Assembly: GCA_945882915.1 (NCBI GenBank)
Contig: CAMCWV010000003.1
Location: forward strand, 1 to 64,000
Origin: Waddlia chondrophila WSU 86-1044
GTDB lineage: Bacteria; Chlamydiota; Chlamydiia; Chlamydiales; CAMCWV01
DNA length: 64,000 nt
Direction of reading: 5' to 3'
A program made the position numbers and the translations under genes. Of the stretch, positions 35,077 through 44,114 are shown in pieces. Within the stretch, counting starts at the first letter, position 1, and the number at the start of each line of letters is the position of its first letter. The notes under the pieces are model-generated. The model was not told the DNA's origin. It saw nothing but the letters and a program-made list of their open reading frames with translations, and did not search any database.

Positions 35077-35799
35077 GTCTGGACGTTTCAAGCGAGTCTT
35101 CTCAAGAGCTTGACTATAACGCCACTTACGAATTTCTTCATGATGCCCCTGTGCTAGCACAGCAGGAATGCTCATCCCTTCAAACTCCACAGGCCGTGTG
35201 TAATGAGGGCAGTCCAAAATCCCATTTTGAAAAGAATCCTCAGCAGCAGCACTGGTATGTCCCAGAACACCTGGTATAAAACGAACAACCGCATCAACGA
35301 GAACTATGGCCGGTAAACACCCATTCGTTAAAACGTAGTCGCCGATGCTAATTTCTTCATCCACAACTAAATCAAGAGCTCGCTGATCAATCCCTTCATA
35401 ATGTCCACAGAGCAAGATTAAATGTTCTTGCTGTGCGAGCTCCTGACATTTTGCAGCCGTAAGGGGCGTTCCCTGAGGAGAAAGGTAGATTACTCGACTT
35501 TGGTTCTGACCTTGGTCTTGGCTTACACCTTGACTCAAATCTTCACTTTCACCGGCCACTTTTATGGCTCTAGATTTCATATCTCTGACCGCACTTACCA
35601 CAGGCTGCGGCGTGAGGACCATTCCTGGTCCCCCACCATATGGCCTATCATCTACTCGTCTGTGCTTATCTTCCGTATAATCGCGAATATTGATAAGTCG
35701 AATTTCCACGAGTCCTTGCTGCCGAGCTCTTTTAACGATACTCTCATCAAAAGGCCCCCGGAAATAGTCTGGGAAAAGAGAAAGGATGTCAATCTTCAC
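35056..35799 (-). CDS. trmD: tRNA (guanine-N1-)-methyltransferase
   Basis: SPOUT methyltransferase making m1G37 in tRNAs, which prevents frameshifting. Knot motifs LCGHYEGIDQR and ISIGDYVLTNGCLPA are intact. The frame extends 11 codons upstream, but GTG 35799 (VKIDILSLFPDYF) matches the conserved TrmD start and has GGGGAGGG at good spacing. A low-complexity insert (EDLSQGVSQDQGQNQS) precedes the VIYLSPQG strand. The C-terminal residues YTPLS and the stop are encoded by element A copy A13, so the native end may have been replaced. Confidence 0.95.
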   Translation of the reverse strand: MKIDILSLFPDYFRGPFDESIVKRARQQGLVEIRLINIRDYTEDKHRRVDDRPYGGGPGMVLTPQPVVSAVRDMKSRAIKVAGESEDLSQGVSQDQGQNQSRVIYLSPQGTPLTAAKCQELAQQEHLILLCGHYEGIDQRALDLVVDEEISIGDYVLTNGCLPAIVLVDAVVRFIPGVLGHTSAAAEDSFQNGILDCPHYTRPVEFEGMSIPAVLAQGHHEEIRKWRYSQALEKTRLKRPDLYTPLS

Positions 35800-35832
35800 G
35801 ATAAGCCCTCCCCTTTGCCAGCGCCCCAGCAA

Positions 35833-36159
35833 CTACTTAGCTGCTACTACTTTTTTTGCTTGTCTCTTCTCGATAGCCGCTTTAGTTCTAGCAGTTTCGA
35901 TATCAGAAATCACTGTTGGAGCAATCTGCATAACCAAAGAACGAACGGTTTCAGTAAGTTGAGCGCCACGTGCTAGCCAAACTTTTACTCTTTCTGAATC
36001 TAACTTCAAACGCTTCTCGTCTTCTTTTTCTTCTGGGTGGTAAAAGCCAAGGATTTCGAGATGTCTGCCATCGCGTGGTGAACGAGCATTCGCAGCAACA
36101 ATGCGGTAGCAATCGAGGTTATTACGTCCTTGACGACGTAAGCGTATTTTTACTGCCAT
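35833..36159 (-). CDS. rpsP: Ribosomal protein bS16
   Basis: Small-subunit assembly protein. N-terminus MAVKIRLRRQGRNNLDCYRIV and RDGRHLEILGFYHP are canonical; 108 residues, with a KRQAKK-rich end. Its first codons overlap the 3' end of ffh by 10 bases, so ffh-rpsP-trmD-rplS is very likely one transcript. Confidence 0.97.
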   Translation of the reverse strand: MAVKIRLRRQGRNNLDCYRIVAANARSPRDGRHLEILGFYHPEEKEDEKRLKLDSERVKVWLARGAQLTETVRSLVMQIAPTVISDIETARTKAAIEKRQAKKVVAAK

Positions 36160-37478
36160 GGTAATTTCTCCATTAATTTATCTAATTGTTTCGTATTTGA
36201 CATGTTTTTAAAAAACTGTTTTGCATGCTTAAAGCTCTTAATAAGCTTATTAACATCTTCAAGATTGGTTCCACTACCAGTAGCAATTCGCTTACGACGA
36301 GGGACTCCAAGCTCAACTTTTTCCTGGCGCTCTTTTGATGTCATCGACAAAATCATCGCTTCAATTTTCAGAAAGTGCTGATCTGAAACTTCTAATTGAT
36401 CAAGGTTTGACATCCCAGGAAGCATCTTAAGCAGGCTCTTCATTGAACCCATTTTCTTTACCATCTGCGCTTGCTTGAGATAGTCTCCGTAGGTGAATGT
36501 CGCCTTACGAAGTTTTTCTTCCATCTCTTTGGACGAGTCTTCATCCATGTGCTCTTTGGCTTTTCTAACCAAATTGATCGTATCGCCCATGCCTAAGATA
36601 CGGTCAGCCATTGAGGATGGATTAAACAGCTGTAAATCATCAAGCTTTTCGCCAATACCTTCAAACTTTAAAGGCTTTTTGGTGACCTCTCGAATAGAGA
36701 TGGCAGCCCCGCCGCGGGTGTTACCATCTAACATCGTGAGAATTGTTCCGGTTATTTCTACTCTGGCATTAAACTCTGCAGCTGTGTTTACAGCATCTTG
36801 CCCAGAGGTCGCGTTTGCCACAAAAAGCACTTCGTTTGGACTGATAACCCCTTTGATCTTTGAAAGCTGTTGCATCAGCTCTTCATCAATATGAAGGCGG
36901 CCGGCAGTATCGACGATTAGAACGTCGTAATTTTTTGATTTAGCTTCAGCTAGCGCCGCCTTGGCAACTTTAATAGGGTCTTTTTCGCCAGGGATCGTAA
37001 ATACGTCTATGCCAGCCTGAGTTCCCAAAGCTTTAAGCTGATCTATAGCAGCAGGACGCTGGAGGTCACACGCAGCTAGAAGAGACCTTTTTCCATGTTC
37101 TTTTTTCTGCAAGTAGCGCGCTACTTTCGCACACTGCGTTGTTTTCCCAGATCCTTGGAGCCCGCACACCATAATAACTGTAGGGGTTTCCTTAAGATCA
37201 AGCTTTGCCTCGCCATCTCCCATTAAAGCGGCTAGTTCATCGTGAATAATCTTGATGAACTGCTGGCCAGGAGTAACCGATTTAATAACGATTTCGCCTA
37301 AAGCCTTTTCCTTAACCCTTTGAACAAACGTTTTTGTTACGGCATAGTTCACGTCTGCTTCGAGCAAAGCCATACGCACTTCGCGCACCGCGTCCGAGAC
37401 GTTCTCCTCAGTAAGCTTCTTTTTGCCTACTAAGCCAGTAAAGATGTTTTGTAACTTGGATGTTAGGCTGCCAAACAT
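36150..37478 (-). CDS. ffh: Signal recognition particle protein Ffh
   Basis: GTPase that delivers nascent membrane proteins to FtsY. N domain (1-90), G domain with GLQGSGKTTQCAK, DTAGRLHIDEEL and TMLDGNTRGGAA, and a methionine-rich M domain (MDEDSSKEMEEK ... KKMGSMKSLLKMLPGM). The usual TKLDG is TMLDG. 442 residues, standard. First gene of the ffh-rpsP-trmD-rplS run. No 4.5S RNA gene was seen nearby. Confidence 0.97.
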   Translation of the reverse strand: MFGSLTSKLQNIFTGLVGKKKLTEENVSDAVREVRMALLEADVNYAVTKTFVQRVKEKALGEIVIKSVTPGQQFIKIIHDELAALMGDGEAKLDLKETPTVIMVCGLQGSGKTTQCAKVARYLQKKEHGKRSLLAACDLQRPAAIDQLKALGTQAGIDVFTIPGEKDPIKVAKAALAEAKSKNYDVLIVDTAGRLHIDEELMQQLSKIKGVISPNEVLFVANATSGQDAVNTAAEFNARVEITGTILTMLDGNTRGGAAISIREVTKKPLKFEGIGEKLDDLQLFNPSSMADRILGMGDTINLVRKAKEHMDEDSSKEMEEKLRKATFTYGDYLKQAQMVKKMGSMKSLLKMLPGMSNLDQLEVSDQHFLKIEAMILSMTSKERQEKVELGVPRRKRIATGSGTNLEDVNKLIKSFKHAKQFFKNMSNTKQLDKLMEKLPWQ

Positions 37479-37562
37479 AAGACACTAAAGGATGTAAATA
37501 AGACGTATAGGATACGTAAAAAATCATTCTCGTTCAAGGGGAAACTTCTAGAGTCAACGCCT

Positions 37563-37635
37563 TATATACTCCTCGTAGCTGAAAATGGGAACTTGGACGG
37601 CGCCAAAGCCCCGTTTTCGGCTACGAGGAGTATAT
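37563..37635. repeat. Element A, copy A14 (short form)
   Basis: CGTAG sub-type arms around GGAACTTGGACGGCGCCAAAG; interior nearly identical to copy A13, although the arms are of the other sub-type. Confidence 0.95.
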
Positions 37636-37657
37636 CATGCATACACAAAACCCAAGT

Positions 37658-37864
37658 TTAGTTTTTTGAGAACATTTCTACCTGCGCGTCTTTCGGTACC
37701 GGGTAAGTAACTTCGATAGCCATCCTGACAGCTTCAGACACGCCAATTTGGCGCCCCTCCATGGACGACATCCGTATCGCCATGTGGCGAATGCGGTTGA
37801 GCTGCTTTTGACTGACTACAGTTGAGACCCTGACACCTTCCTCTATTATCTTCGGCCTGCCCAT
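37658..37864 (-). CDS. Small ribbon-helix-helix-like protein
   Basis: 68 residues, basic. A short strand (VRVSTVVSQKQLNRIRHMAIR) followed by helices with VSEAVRMAIE resembles the MetJ/Arc/CopG DNA-binding fold. AAGGAAAT lies before the ATG. No toxin partner is adjacent: the neighbour is a divergent secreted protein. It may be a stand-alone regulator or an orphan antitoxin. Assignment rests on pattern only. Confidence 0.6.
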   Translation of the reverse strand: MGRPKIIEEGVRVSTVVSQKQLNRIRHMAIRMSSMEGRQIGVSEAVRMAIEVTYPVPKDAQVEMFSKN

Positions 37865-37941
37865 CTAAATATTTCCTTTATTAATAGTAACTTACCACTA
37901 TATACTATTGCCTGTTATAAATGTTCAAGAGGAGTTTTTCT

Positions 37942-38436
37942 GTGTTTCGATTTACCTTACTGACTCTGTGCTGCGCTCTCCTCATGAATGGCGGCTACGC
38001 TCAAGAGATTGACTTAGACAAGCTTACGACCTCTCATGGTGAGGTTACAGCCAAATTTGGAGATCAAGATGAAAATGTTCGTCAAGAACAGTTGTTTGGT
38101 TTTCTACTACACATAGAGCCAAAAGAAAATATTCAATTATTAAAGACCTCCAAAAGATATGAGACAATAGCCATCCAAAAGGTCGTTGAGAGTGGGTACA
38201 CCTTCCATATCGCATACTACGGTGATGGAATGAAAGTCATTAGCTGTCTTAATGGCCCTCTAGGTGGAGTCCAAGAGATTTACTACAACGGAGTGTACCA
38301 GGGTGGAACCAAAAATATACAGTGGTATGCTGGATATTTTGTGCACTTCTACCCGGGAGCGCGGATCATCTCGTATTCAAACAAACAGATATTAGAAATT
38401 TATTCGACCGGATTAACTGCCAGCGACTCCCGCTGA
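37942..38436 (+). CDS. Small secreted protein of unknown function
   Basis: From GTG 37942 (AAGAGGAG seven bases upstream) the protein begins MFRFTLLTLCCALLMNGGYAQE, a good signal peptide with cleavage after AQ; an ATG at 37921 in frame would place that ribosome site inside the gene. The mature part of about 140 residues is mixed beta (YTFHIAYYGDGMKVISCLNGPLGG, HFYPGARIISYSNKQI) with no recognised domain. Likely periplasmic or exported. Divergent from the ribbon-helix-helix gene. Confidence 0.7.
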   Translation: MFRFTLLTLCCALLMNGGYAQEIDLDKLTTSHGEVTAKFGDQDENVRQEQLFGFLLHIEPKENIQLLKTSKRYETIAIQKVVESGYTFHIAYYGDGMKVISCLNGPLGGVQEIYYNGVYQGGTKNIQWYAGYFVHFYPGARIISYSNKQILEIYSTGLTASDSR

Positions 38437-38460
38437 GCAATTTTCCCTAGGAATTAAAAA

Positions 38461-38759
38461 TTGATTGCATCAGCTGCAAGGATACAACAATCAGACTCAA
38501 CAGAGCGCCAAATTCTAGAGCGTAACTGCCAACGGATAATTTCTAAAATAAAAGAGCGTTATCCTAAAGGAAGCTCCGCTAGATATACTCCTCGTAGCTG
38601 AAAATGGGGCTTTGGCGCCGTCCAAATTCCCGTTTTCAGCTACGAGGAGTATATAACGCAATTGAAGACGCCATAACACAATATTTGACGTCAGTAGGAA
38701 TACCAGCAGCTATGGAACTTCTAAAGGACTACGAGCAACGCGGATGGCATAATGTATGA
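38461..38759 (+). pseudogene. Small ORF split by element A insertion at a TA site
   Basis: Reading from TTG 38461 (AGGAA upstream) gives IASAARIQQSDSTERQILE... to KIKERYPKGSSA, where element A begins. After the element, AIEDAITQYLTSVGIPAAM... to QRGWHNV ends at a stop at 38757-38759. Deleting 38582-38653 plus one copy of the flanking TA joins the halves in frame as GSSANAIEDA and yields about 73 residues. No homologue is recognised. In the present form the reading frame stops within the element. Confidence 0.65.
38582..38653. repeat. Element A, copy A15 (insertion with TA target)
   Basis: Short form with CGTAG arms and GGGGCTTTGGCGCCGTCC interior, flanked by TA on both sides (38580-38581 and 38654-38655). 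It interrupts a small reading frame, which fixes the element's boundaries. Confidence 0.9.
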
Positions 38760-38778
38760 ATTCTTGTGATTGGCTAGC

Positions 38779-38884
38779 AGCGGTAATTAAGCGGCGAAGC
38801 CGCGGCAGATGCTAGCCGTATGTGACCGAAGGGAACCTACGGAAATGCGTATAAAAAAAACTCAAGCCACGATCAGTGGCGATA
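38779..38884. repeat. Repeat family F, copy F2
   Basis: Shares GGCGAAGCCG, GGCAGATGCTAGCCGTA, GGGAACCTACGGAAA and GTATAAAAA with the hairpin at 21761-21905. The outer stem is less complete here. Confidence 0.7.
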
Positions 38885-38923
38885 CGCTTTCTGTAAAAAG
38901 TGTCCCCACTGGTCGTAGCTTGA

Positions 38924-39778
38924 TTATGAGGGGGAAAAGGAGGCTGAGAAAAAACGGTCGTGGCCAGCCCAATCAGCTTCAACTTTGGCATTTATCCACG
39001 GAGAGCTAGAGAACAGGTCCGCAACCGCAGGTCCTTGCTGATATCCAATTTCAAACCACACTTTAGCTGAAGGATATAAAAACTGAGGCAACTCTTTGAC
39101 CAGGCGCTGATAGAACTCAAGCCCTGTAACCCCGCCGATAAATGCGCTAGGGGGCTCCCTCTCTTTAACTTCCTTGTCTAAAGTTGCATATTCCGCTTCG
39201 GAAATATAAGGAGGGTTACATGCAAAAAAGTGTGCTCGAAAGTTTTGGAAAGGAGAAAGAAGATCGCCATGCCGGAATGTGACAGCAACCCCTGTACGTT
39301 CGGCGTTTTCTTTAGCAATCCTAAGAGCTGCTTCTGAAAGATCGGAAAGCACCACCTCCAACTCAGGAAAACGTTTCTTTATTGCGATTCCAATACAGCC
39401 GCTGCCACAGCAAACATCCCAAAAAATCTTACCCTCCAATGGCTCCTTAGCAAGGTTTTCTGCTATTTTGCTAACGAGAATTTCTGTTTCTTGACGAGGA
39501 ATTAACACCGAAGGATTAACTTTTAACTGGCAGCCAAAAAACTCCACTTCACCAATAATATACTCAATAGGCTCTCCGGCAGCGCGTCTCTGTAAAAAGG
39601 CTCTGCACTGCTGAAGCTCTAGTCCAACAAGAGGCCTATCAAACTCCAAATAAAGATCTAAGCGCTTTAGCTTTAAAGCTCCTGCAATCACCTCTTCAGC
39701 AGGACGACGCGCATTAGGGATCCCCTTCTTAGCCAAATATTCTTCTGAGGCAGTGAGGACGTCTTTAATTGTTTTCAT
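38924..39778 (-). CDS. prmC: Release factor glutamine methyltransferase
   Basis: Methylates the GGQ glutamine of RF1, whose gene (prfA) lies next upstream. SAM motif DVCCGSGCIGIAI and the glutamine-methylating NPPYISEAEY are present; 284 residues, normal. Conserved prfA-prmC pairing. Its start codon lies three bases beyond element A copy A16, whose arm reads AAGAGGAG-TATACTT-ATG on this strand, so the repeat provides the ribosome site. Confidence 0.95.
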   Translation of the reverse strand: MKTIKDVLTASEEYLAKKGIPNARRPAEEVIAGALKLKRLDLYLEFDRPLVGLELQQCRAFLQRRAAGEPIEYIIGEVEFFGCQLKVNPSVLIPRQETEILVSKIAENLAKEPLEGKIFWDVCCGSGCIGIAIKKRFPELEVVLSDLSEAALRIAKENAERTGVAVTFRHGDLLSPFQNFRAHFFACNPPYISEAEYATLDKEVKEREPPSAFIGGVTGLEFYQRLVKELPQFLYPSAKVWFEIGYQQGPAVADLFSSSPWINAKVEADWAGHDRFFSASFSPS

Positions 39779-39781
39779 AAG

Positions 39782-39944
39782 TATACTCCTCTTAGCTGAA
39801 AACTGGAATTTGGGCTAGCGCGAAAGCTCCCGCGGCTGAACGATCGCAAGTCGCCCTATATTTCTAATATTGGGCGACTTGCGATCGTTCAGCCCCGGGG
39901 CTTTGGCGCCGTCCAAGTTCTCATTTTCAACTAAGAGGAGTCTA
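39782..39944. repeat. Element A, copy A16 (full length) with ribosome site for prmC
   Basis: Complete form, CTTAG arms, GGGCTAGCGCGAAAGCTCCCG module, inner GATCGCAAGTCGCC/GGCGACTTGCGATC hairpin and GGGGCTTTGGCGCCG module. It fills the whole prfA-prmC gap. The inner stem differs from other copies (GTCGCCC versus GTGCCC) on both sides together. Confidence 0.95.
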
Positions 39945-41012
39945 TTAAGAAGAGAGCTTTTGCTGATAAAAATAACTAACCAACGCAGTGACAAGATCTT
40001 CAATCTGCCCATTCATAACCCCATCTTTCAGGTTATTTGTGGTTAGGTTGATCCGGTGATCAGTGAGCCTGTTCTGAGGGAAGTTATAGGTCCGAATCCG
40101 CTCTGAACGGTCTCCTGAGCCTACTTGTGAAGAGCGAACACTTGACATCGCCGCAATCTTTTTCTCTTCCTGAAGCTCATACAACTTAGCTTTTAGATAC
40201 CCCATTGCTCTGTCTTTGTTTTTATGCTGGCTTCTCTCTGCCTGGCAAGTAACAACAATATTTGTAGGGATGTGAGTGATGCGCACAGCAGAGTCTGTAC
40301 AGTTGACGTGCTGACCACCTGCTCCAGAAGAGCGGTAGGTATCTATACGGAGCTCTCTTTCGTCGATCACGATATTTGTATTTTCATCGGGCTCAAGAAG
40401 CACTGCTATGGTGATTGCAGATGTATGGACCCGTCCTTGGGCCTCTGTCTCTGGCACACGTTGCACGCGGTGGGTTCCTGCCTCAAATTGCAAAAGACGG
40501 TGAACGCTAGATCCTGAAACGAGCATCACATATTCTTTGTACCCGCCCATCTCTGATTCTGTACAGGAAAGGAGCTCGTACTTCCACTTTTGAATATCTG
40601 CAAAACGTTGGTACATCCTTACGCAATCACCAACAAAAAGAGCGGCTTCATCCCCTCCTGTCCCTGCACGAAGCTCCATAATCGTATTACGATCATCATT
40701 TGGGTCTGGAGGAACCAAAAGATTTTGAATTTTTGCCTCAAGATGAGCTACCTGCTCCTCGATTGCTGCCGCCTCTGCGCGCCACTCTTCTGCAAGTTGA
40801 AGATCAGTTTCTTGGCCGACCATTTCCCGAGCATCCTTTAGATCGTGAAGCTTCAATTCAAGGGCTTGGTAGGCATCACGTATCTTAGAAAGATACGAAT
40901 GTTCCTGCCCAATTTCACGGGCTTTCTTTTGATCATTGAAGGCTTCAGGATGACTTAAGAGAGCCTCAACCTCAACCAAACGACTTAGTAGTTTTTTAAT
41001 TTTTTGTTGCAT
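39945..41012 (-). CDS. prfA: Peptide chain release factor 1
   Basis: Terminates translation at UAA/UAG. The GGQ loop [24 protein letters not shown] and the domain-2 region are typical. 355 residues from ATG 41012 ([19 protein letters not shown]); 34 further codons upstream are open but unlike any RF1 and run through a hairpin. Ends at the very edge of element A copy A16. Confidence 0.96.
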   Translation of the reverse strand: MQQKIKKLLSRLVEVEALLSHPEAFNDQKKAREIGQEHSYLSKIRDAYQALELKLHDLKDAREMVGQETDLQLAEEWRAEAAAIEEQVAHLEAKIQNLLVPPDPNDDRNTIMELRAGTGGDEAALFVGDCVRMYQRFADIQKWKYELLSCTESEMGGYKEYVMLVSGSSVHRLLQFEAGTHRVQRVPETEAQGRVHTSAITIAVLLEPDENTNIVIDERELRIDTYRSSGAGGQHVNCTDSAVRITHIPTNIVVTCQAERSQHKNKDRAMGYLKAKLYELQEEKKIAAMSSVRSSQVGSGDRSERIRTYNFPQNRLTDHRINLTTNNLKDGVMNGQIEDLVTALVSYFYQQKLSS

Positions 41013-41071
41013 AATGGCTAAACAGGGCAGGCTTCCGAATAACAATGTACTTTTGCATGATTCATAAATGA

Positions 41072-41107
41072 TTAAGGAGCGAGCGCAGTTACACGCTCGC
41101 TCCTTAA
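41072..41107. terminator. Hairpin between rpmE and prfA
   Basis: A perfect stem of about 15 bp (ATTAAGGAGCGAGCG / CGCTCGCTCCTTAAT) with an eight-base loop, between the rpmE stop and the prfA start. There is no T-run, so it may attenuate or stabilise rather than terminate. Confidence 0.5.
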
Positions 41108-41132
41108 TTCTCAAAATCTACATTCTACTTTT

Positions 41133-41639
41133 CTACTCAGCCTCTACTTTCTTAGCTTTGGCGCCATATTTCTTATTGAATTTCTCGATACGTCCTTCAG
41201 CATCAAGCAGTTTACTGTTCCCAGTAAAGAATGGGTGACTGGCTGATGATGTGTGAAGAGGGAAATAAGGGTATTCCTTACCTTTGAACATCTTTTTTTC
41301 TTCAGGGCGCAAAGTAGAGCCACAAACGAACTCGAATCCTGCAGCATGATCAATAAACAAGACTTCCTGGTAGAAAGGATGACCAGGCTTCTTTGAATCT
41401 TCTACAAAAGAAGGCCCTTTATCTTTTCCTCTGCCCTTATGAGCCTCTTTCTTAGTTTTGTGCTCTTCAGCTTTAGCTTCTTTCTTAGCCTTGTGCTCTT
41501 CAGTGCGAGCTTCTGTATGAGCTTTTGCTTGAGAAGCGTCTACTGCGAGTCTCTCAACTTCTTTAGTTTCTTTTACAACTTCTTTAACTTCGTGTTTTTC
41601 AACTTTTTTTTCTTTCTTCTCTTTCTTTTCTTCTCTCAT
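41133..41639 (-). CDS. rpmE: Ribosomal protein bL31 with charged N-terminal extension
   Basis: Residues from about 83 onward (KKPGHPFYQEVLFIDHAAGFEFVCGSTL ... SSASHPFFTGNSKLLDAEGRIEKFNKKYG) are a type-B L31 (zinc-free form). They are preceded by about 80 residues almost entirely Lys, Glu, Ala, His and Val with repeated EEHKAKKEAKAEEHKTKKEA, an architecture absent from standard L31 (80-110 residues). There is no internal Met before the L31 domain, so the extension is translated unless a GTG/TTG start is used. Ordered rpmE-prfA-prmC as in other chlamydiae. Confidence 0.93.
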   Translation of the reverse strand: MREEKKEKKEKKVEKHEVKEVVKETKEVERLAVDASQAKAHTEARTEEHKAKKEAKAEEHKTKKEAHKGRGKDKGPSFVEDSKKPGHPFYQEVLFIDHAAGFEFVCGSTLRPEEKKMFKGKEYPYFPLHTSSASHPFFTGNSKLLDAEGRIEKFNKKYGAKAKKVEAE

Positions 41640-41696
41640 GATGATTCCTCATAAATCTTTTGTGCCAAATAATGTAACTTTTTCAATAGGCAAAAT

Positions 41697-43871
41697 TCAA
41701 GCCTTTTCAGCCCCAGATGTTAAAAGAGCTTTTCGACTAAGCTTGATTCGGCCTTGAACGTCGATATCCAGAACAACAACCTTAATTTTATCGCCAGCTC
41801 TGCAGCAGTCATTGATATTATCAACTCGAACAGTGTCGAGCTCAGAAATATGACAAAGACCGTCTGTTCCTGGTAAGATCTCTACAAAGACGCCAAAAGC
41901 GACAACAGAGCTTACTCTGCCCTCGTAAATTTTGCCAATTTCAACTTCAGCAGTCAGGCCATCAACCATTGCCTTTGCCCTTTTCATAGACTCTGGATTC
42001 GAAGAGGTGATGCTCACAACGCCGTAGTCGCCAGTGGCGCTATCATCAACATTGATTTCCGCTCCGGTCTCTTCGATAATCCCTTTAATTGTCTTGCCGC
42101 CAGGGCCGATAAGCTTGCCGATCTTGCTCTTCATGATCTTCAGCTGCTCGATACGAGGAGCATAAGGGGACATTTCTTCTCTGTGACCAGAGCAAGCTTC
42201 TGTCATCTTTTTAAGAATGTGCATTCTTCCGCCATGAGCCTGCTCAAGAGCCTTCTTCATGATCTCAAAAGTGATTCCTTCAACCTTGATGTCCATTTGG
42301 AAGGCTGTAATCCCGGCAGAGCTGCCTGTAACTTTGAAGTCCATATCACCAAGAGCATCTTCGATGCCTAGAATGTCAGAAAGGATTGCAAAGCGATCGT
42401 TATCTTTGTCTAAGAGCAGCCCCATAGCAATCCCTGCAATAGGATGCTTAATAGGAACGCCAGCATCCATAAGGGCCAAACATCCACCACAAACAGAGGC
42501 CATTGAAGACGAACCGTTTGATTCAAGGATATTGGACTCTAAGCGAATTGTGTACGGGAACTTTTCAACGCTAGGAATAGTCGCTTGAAGAGCGCGCTCA
42601 GCAAGCTTTCCATGTCCAACTTCGCGACGTCCCGGAGCCCCTACCCTGCCGACTTCACCAACACATGAAGGAGGGAAGCTGTAATGCAAGTAAAAGGCTC
42701 TTGAGCTGTCGCCATTGAGGTCTTCAAAGCGCTGCTCCATGTTCTTGCTACCAAGAGTACAAACCGCAAGGGCCTGTGTTTCGCCTCTAGTAAAGAGAGA
42801 AGAGCCGTGAGCTCTAGGAAGCATTCCTTGCTCGATGTCAATAGGACGGATATCTTCCAATCCACGTCCATCACTACGTACTTTCTTCTGGAGAATCATC
42901 TCTCTCATATAACGAGAAGAAGTTGCTTTGTATGCTGCAGAAATATCTGAGGGCTTGTGTTTTGGGTTTATTTCCCCTTCAACAATTAACTCCTCTTTCA
43001 TTTTTTTCTTAATCGCATCGATAGCTGTTTCTCTATGTTGCTTATCAGCAACTGCAAGCGCTTCTTTAAGAGGGTTCGCAACAAGCTTCTCAACAGCTTC
43101 TGTTGTCTCTTTAGGGACTAGTTGTAGCTTTTCGTGGCCTGTTTTAACTTTTCCAAGCGCTTTGCCATCCACTTTTTTGTCGCGCCATGCTTTTAGGGCG
43201 TCGCAAATGGTTGTAATCGCTTTTGCTCCCATTTCAATTGCTTCAAGAACTTGCTGTTCTGTAAGGAAGTCGCAATACCCTTCAATCATCAAAATAGCAT
43301 CGTGAGTCCCTGCAAGCAGAAGGTCAAGCTTAGACTCTTTCATTTGCTTTAAAGTAGGGTTGATGACGAACTGGCCGCCAACAAGACCAACGCGAACTGC
43401 CGCAACGGGCTTTAGCAAAGGAATATCAGAGAGCACAAGAGCTGCAGAAGCCGCGCAAATAGCAAGGGGCTCTGGCTGGTTGCTTCCGTCATAAGAAAGA
43501 ACGTAAGCCAAAAGCTGAACTTCGTTGTAATAGCCTGCTGGGAACATAGGACGAAGAGGACGGTCGATTAAACGGCTAACGAGAATTTCTCGTTCCGCAG
43601 GGCGTCCTTCACGTTTGATGAATCCACCCAGAGTTTTTCCAGCAGAAGAGAACTTTTCTTGGTAGTCTACACGAAGAGGCAGGAAGTCTCCGCCTGGAGT
43701 TGCTTCTGGAGAAGCACATGCTGTAGCGAATACGATAGTTTCCCCTTGACGAACGAGCACTGCACCATTGGCTTGTTTAGCCATTTTCCCAGTTTCGAAA
43801 CTAATGGTATGTTCGCCCACTTTAACGTCGATGGTATGCCGCTGCATTGTGTTGTGTTTTGAGTTTGACAT
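41697..43871 (-). CDS. pnp: Polyribonucleotide nucleotidyltransferase
   Basis: 3'-5' phosphorolytic exonuclease of the degradosome. Two RNase PH-like domains, then KH (KIGKLIGPGGKTIKGIIEETG) and S1 (IGKIYEGRVSSVVAFGVFVEILPG) domains; 724 residues. The family start normally corresponds to HTIDVKVGEHTISFETG, so Met9 (43847) is an alternative start. A hairpin at 43912-43946 lies in its leader. Follows rpsO as in E. coli and Chlamydia. Confidence 0.96.
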   Translation of the reverse strand: MSNSKHNTMQRHTIDVKVGEHTISFETGKMAKQANGAVLVRQGETIVFATACASPEATPGGDFLPLRVDYQEKFSSAGKTLGGFIKREGRPAEREILVSRLIDRPLRPMFPAGYYNEVQLLAYVLSYDGSNQPEPLAICAASAALVLSDIPLLKPVAAVRVGLVGGQFVINPTLKQMKESKLDLLLAGTHDAILMIEGYCDFLTEQQVLEAIEMGAKAITTICDALKAWRDKKVDGKALGKVKTGHEKLQLVPKETTEAVEKLVANPLKEALAVADKQHRETAIDAIKKKMKEELIVEGEINPKHKPSDISAAYKATSSRYMREMILQKKVRSDGRGLEDIRPIDIEQGMLPRAHGSSLFTRGETQALAVCTLGSKNMEQRFEDLNGDSSRAFYLHYSFPPSCVGEVGRVGAPGRREVGHGKLAERALQATIPSVEKFPYTIRLESNILESNGSSSMASVCGGCLALMDAGVPIKHPIAGIAMGLLLDKDNDRFAILSDILGIEDALGDMDFKVTGSSAGITAFQMDIKVEGITFEIMKKALEQAHGGRMHILKKMTEACSGHREEMSPYAPRIEQLKIMKSKIGKLIGPGGKTIKGIIEETGAEINVDDSATGDYGVVSITSSNPESMKRAKAMVDGLTAEVEIGKIYEGRVSSVVAFGVFVEILPGTDGLCHISELDTVRVDNINDCCRAGDKIKVVVLDIDVQGRIKLSRKALLTSGAEKA

Positions 43872-43911
43872 TAAGTTTGATACTCCTAATAAATCGGTCT
43901 TTAATAAGTGA

Positions 43912-43946
43912 ACAGGCAGTCTTTATAACCGATAAAATCTGCCTGT
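43912..43946. promoter_or_regulatory. Leader hairpin upstream of pnp
   Basis: ACAGGCAG / CTGCCTGT stem with a 19-base loop, about 45 bases before the pnp start and after rpsO. In E. coli a leader stem-loop is cut by RNase III for pnp autoregulation; a similar role here is only a guess. On the plus strand it is followed by CTTTTTTATT, which could end opposite-strand transcription. Confidence 0.45.
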
Positions 43947-44114
43947 CTTTTTTATTAGACCTTTCCTGCGAAACTTGCTTACTTTAGAAGAATCCAAATT
44001 TTGTCGGCTTTTGGCGCGGCCACTTTTTTTTAAAGAAGCTCAAGATGTGATGTGAGAGCGGAAAAGGCAAACAAAAGATGAATAAAGGTAAAGTAAAAAA
44101 TCCGCATAAAAGGT

